From: Clostridia bacterium
GTDB lineage: Bacteria > Bacillota > Clostridia > Peptostreptococcales > JAAYPU01
Direction: 5' to 3'
DNA: 64,000 nucleotides
NCBI GenBank assembly: GCA_016278615.1
Contig: JADQBM010000008.1
Coordinates: 1 to 64,000 of the forward strand
Below the pieces are notes generated by a model that saw only the letters and a program-made list of their open reading frames with translations, was not told the origin of the DNA and ran no database searches. This document shows, piece by piece, positions 62,388 through 64,000 of this stretch (its first letter is position 1; each line of letters opens with the position of its first letter). Position numbers and translations under genes: made by a program.

Positions 62388-64000
62388 ATGTCAGGTAAAC
62401 TATTGATCATTGACCTTACCTCAGAGAAGATATCCCAACAAATAATATCCAAAGAAATATACAAAAAGTATATCGGGGGAAAAGGATTAGGTGCTTATTT
62501 ACTAATGAATATGTTGGAAAAAGGAACCGATGCATTGGCAGCTGAAAACCCTTTAATCTTTCTAACAGGTCCTATTACTGGCAGTCTCTTCCCTACTTCC
62601 GGAAGGATGGTTGTTGTAAGCAAATCTCCCTTAACAGGCACTTTTACAGATTCTCATGTTGGAGGTTTTTTAGGAAATGAAATTAAAAAAACAGGTTATG
62701 ATGGCATTATCATTACGGGAAAATGCCATGATAGAAAGTATTTGTGGATACAGGATGAAAAGGTGGAATTCAGAGATTGCTCCCATCTATGGGGTGAAAA
62801 AGTATCAATAACTGTAGATCAACTCCGTCAAGAAACGGACCTCAAAGCAAGGGTCGCATGTATCGGTCCTGCTGGAGAAAATCTTTCTTTAATTTCCACT
62901 ATTATGATGGACAAAGACAGTGACAAAACCAGAGCGGGCATTGCTGGGCGAACTGGTTTAGGTGCTGTAATGGGTTCCAAAAACTTGAAGGGTATAGTTG
63001 TTATGGGGACTCATAAGCTCTCATATGAAAATGAAAGCCTTATGAAGGACAGTCGACAAGATACTGTTAATGTTATAAAATCAACAGATTTTATGAAAGT
63101 TAGAAATCAATACGGTAGTGCCAATCTCATAGGCCCTATGAATGAACAGGGCTTTCTGCCTACCCGAAATTTTAAAGAAGGCTTTATTGAAAATGGTGAA
63201 GAACTGTACTGCGAGAATATGAACAGACATAAAAGCAGAAACGTCACCTGTTTTAACTGCCCCATTGTATGTGGTCAGATTATTAAGACAAAAAAAGAGA
63301 CTGAAATAAAAATAGAATATGAAAGCATTGCACTATTAGGCAGTAACAATGGCATCACAGGCTTTATGGATGTAGCTGATGCTTGTTTGATTTGTAATGA
63401 ATTGGGAATTGATACCATGTCAGCAGGTGTTGTCATAGGTTTTGCTATGGAATGCAAAGAAAAAAATTTAATTCATACAGGTCCCGATTTTGGCGATGCA
63501 AAAGGTCAACTGGAATTGCTTGAAGATTTGGCCTATCGTAAGAATTTAGGAAAAATATTTGCGGATGGTGTAAGACGTGCTTCTGAAAAAATAGGCCAAG
63601 GCAGTTACAAGTTTGCCATTCATGTAAAAGGTCTTGAAATGGCAGGCTATGAACCGAGAACCTCATGGGGAATGGCTTTAGCTTATGCAACAGCTGATAG
63701 AGGTGCTTGTCACCAAAGATGTTGGACCGTAAACACTGAAAGGACCGGAGGATTAAAGATGTTCTCCTTTGAAGATAAACCTGAATTCATTATAGACATT
63801 CAGAATGAAAGAGCTGCCGCTTTTTCTATGCTTATATGTGACTTTTTACCCTTTGAACAAACAAGTATGCTGTCTGCATGGGAAGCTGTAATGGGCATGC
63901 CGCTTTCTGAGAAAGAATATATTTTAGCAGGAGAAAGAATCTGGAATTTGATAAAACTGTTCAACATCCGAGAAGGTTTAAGTAGAAAAGAGGATATCCT
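62388..64000 (+). CDS. Aldehyde:ferredoxin oxidoreductase (partial, runs off window)
   Basis: Tungsten or molybdenum bis-pterin enzyme that oxidises aldehydes to acids and reduces ferredoxin. 537 codons are present without a stop, so the C-terminus lies outside. IGGKGLGAYLL (29-39) and GRTGLGAVMGSKNLKG (187-202) are family landmarks. The [4Fe-4S] ligands are C288, C291 and C295 (CFNCPIVC), the same numbers as in Pyrococcus AOR, with C484 (MLICDFLPF) a candidate fourth ligand. E312 and H442 (DRGACHQR) match the catalytic Glu and His. AAGGGGGCG precedes the ATG. It shares its operator with the divergent oxidase operon, suggesting it oxidises an aldehyde made there. Confidence 0.92.
   Translation, partial: MSGKLLIIDLTSEKISQQIISKEIYKKYIGGKGLGAYLLMNMLEKGTDALAAENPLIFLTGPITGSLFPTSGRMVVVSKSPLTGTFTDSHVGGFLGNEIKKTGYDGIIITGKCHDRKYLWIQDEKVEFRDCSHLWGEKVSITVDQLRQETDLKARVACIGPAGENLSLISTIMMDKDSDKTRAGIAGRTGLGAVMGSKNLKGIVVMGTHKLSYENESLMKDSRQDTVNVIKSTDFMKVRNQYGSANLIGPMNEQGFLPTRNFKEGFIENGEELYCENMNRHKSRNVTCFNCPIVCGQIIKTKKETEIKIEYESIALLGSNNGITGFMDVADACLICNELGIDTMSAGVVIGFAMECKEKNLIHTGPDFGDAKGQLELLEDLAYRKNLGKIFADGVRRASEKIGQGSYKFAIHVKGLEMAGYEPRTSWGMALAYATADRGACHQRCWTVNTERTGGLKMFSFEDKPEFIIDIQNERAAAFSMLICDFLPFEQTSMLSAWEAVMGMPLSEKEYILAGERIWNLIKLFNIREGLSRKEDI

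Overview
The window is 64 kb of an AT-rich chromosome from an endospore-forming Clostridia-type Firmicute. Evidence for the lineage: two alpha/beta-type small acid-soluble spore proteins, sporulation protein YlbJ, a cggR-gap-pgk-tpi-eno glycolytic operon, Firmicutes-type ylb genes (tmcAL, ylbJ, coaD, rsmD), and AGGAGG-type ribosome binding sites throughout. An aldehyde:ferredoxin oxidoreductase, a K+-dependent membrane pyrophosphatase and several Fe-S proteins point to an anaerobe. The gene content looks most like the Alkaliphilus/Natronincola part of Clostridia, but that placement is inference. No rRNA, tRNA, CRISPR array, prophage or transposase gene was found.

Layout. 0.2-19.7 kb is almost entirely on the minus strand: DNA repair (nfo), a nucleoside kinase, RNase R, membrane pyrophosphatase, SecG, the lower-glycolysis operon with its repressor CggR, sigma-54 (rpoN), thioredoxin reductase, a Na/phosphate cotransporter and TrmL. 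19.9-26.7 kb carries hom, a SEC-C protein, a lipase-like protein, ogt, lysA, nth and DUF503, separated by repeat-rich gaps. 27.0-35.5 kb holds a TetR-controlled RND efflux operon, then an NCS1 permease and a D-hydantoinase behind a good sigma-54 promoter. 35.8-39.1 kb (minus) has Hsp33, a minor spore SASP, a CAAX-type protease and an M20 amidohydrolase. 39.3-43.1 kb is a lysine-riboswitch-controlled asd-dapA-dapB-dapH operon. 43.3-53.7 kb is housekeeping (rpmF, DUF177, ackA, tmcAL, ylbJ, coaD, rsmD, SASP, recG, Asp23, rpmB). 53.7-64.0 kb is a catabolic island.

The most interesting part is the island at 54.2-64.0 kb. A minus-strand set (FAD amine/imino-acid oxidase, Na+ symporter, FCD-domain regulator, BFD-type [2Fe-2S] protein, DapA-family lyase, [2Fe-2S] protein, FAD/NAD(P) oxidoreductase, 4Fe-4S protein, aminotransferase) diverges from a tungsten/molybdenum aldehyde:ferredoxin oxidoreductase. 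Both promoters carry nearly the same 16-18 bp palindrome immediately downstream of their -10 boxes, so the two sides are probably one regulon. I propose, as inference, an anaerobic (hydroxy)proline-type route: import, oxidation, DapA-type dehydration/deamination to an aldehyde, then aldehyde oxidation by a ferredoxin-linked AOR instead of an NAD(P) dehydrogenase.

The second notable feature is intergenic. Many gaps hold arrays of 7-nt (once 6-nt) tandem repeats, often as inverted pairs around small hairpins, accompanied by two related short palindrome families (GTAGGGGCTGGTC...CCTGCCCGT and GGACAACCGCAAGGG...GTCCCTAC). The arrays begin at or inside the 3' ends of genes and supply the stop codons of lysA, ogt and hslO. 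Regulatory sites visible from sequence alone include a CggR-type operator, a TetR-type operator, a lysine riboswitch, a sigma-54 promoter and a dozen sigma-A promoters.
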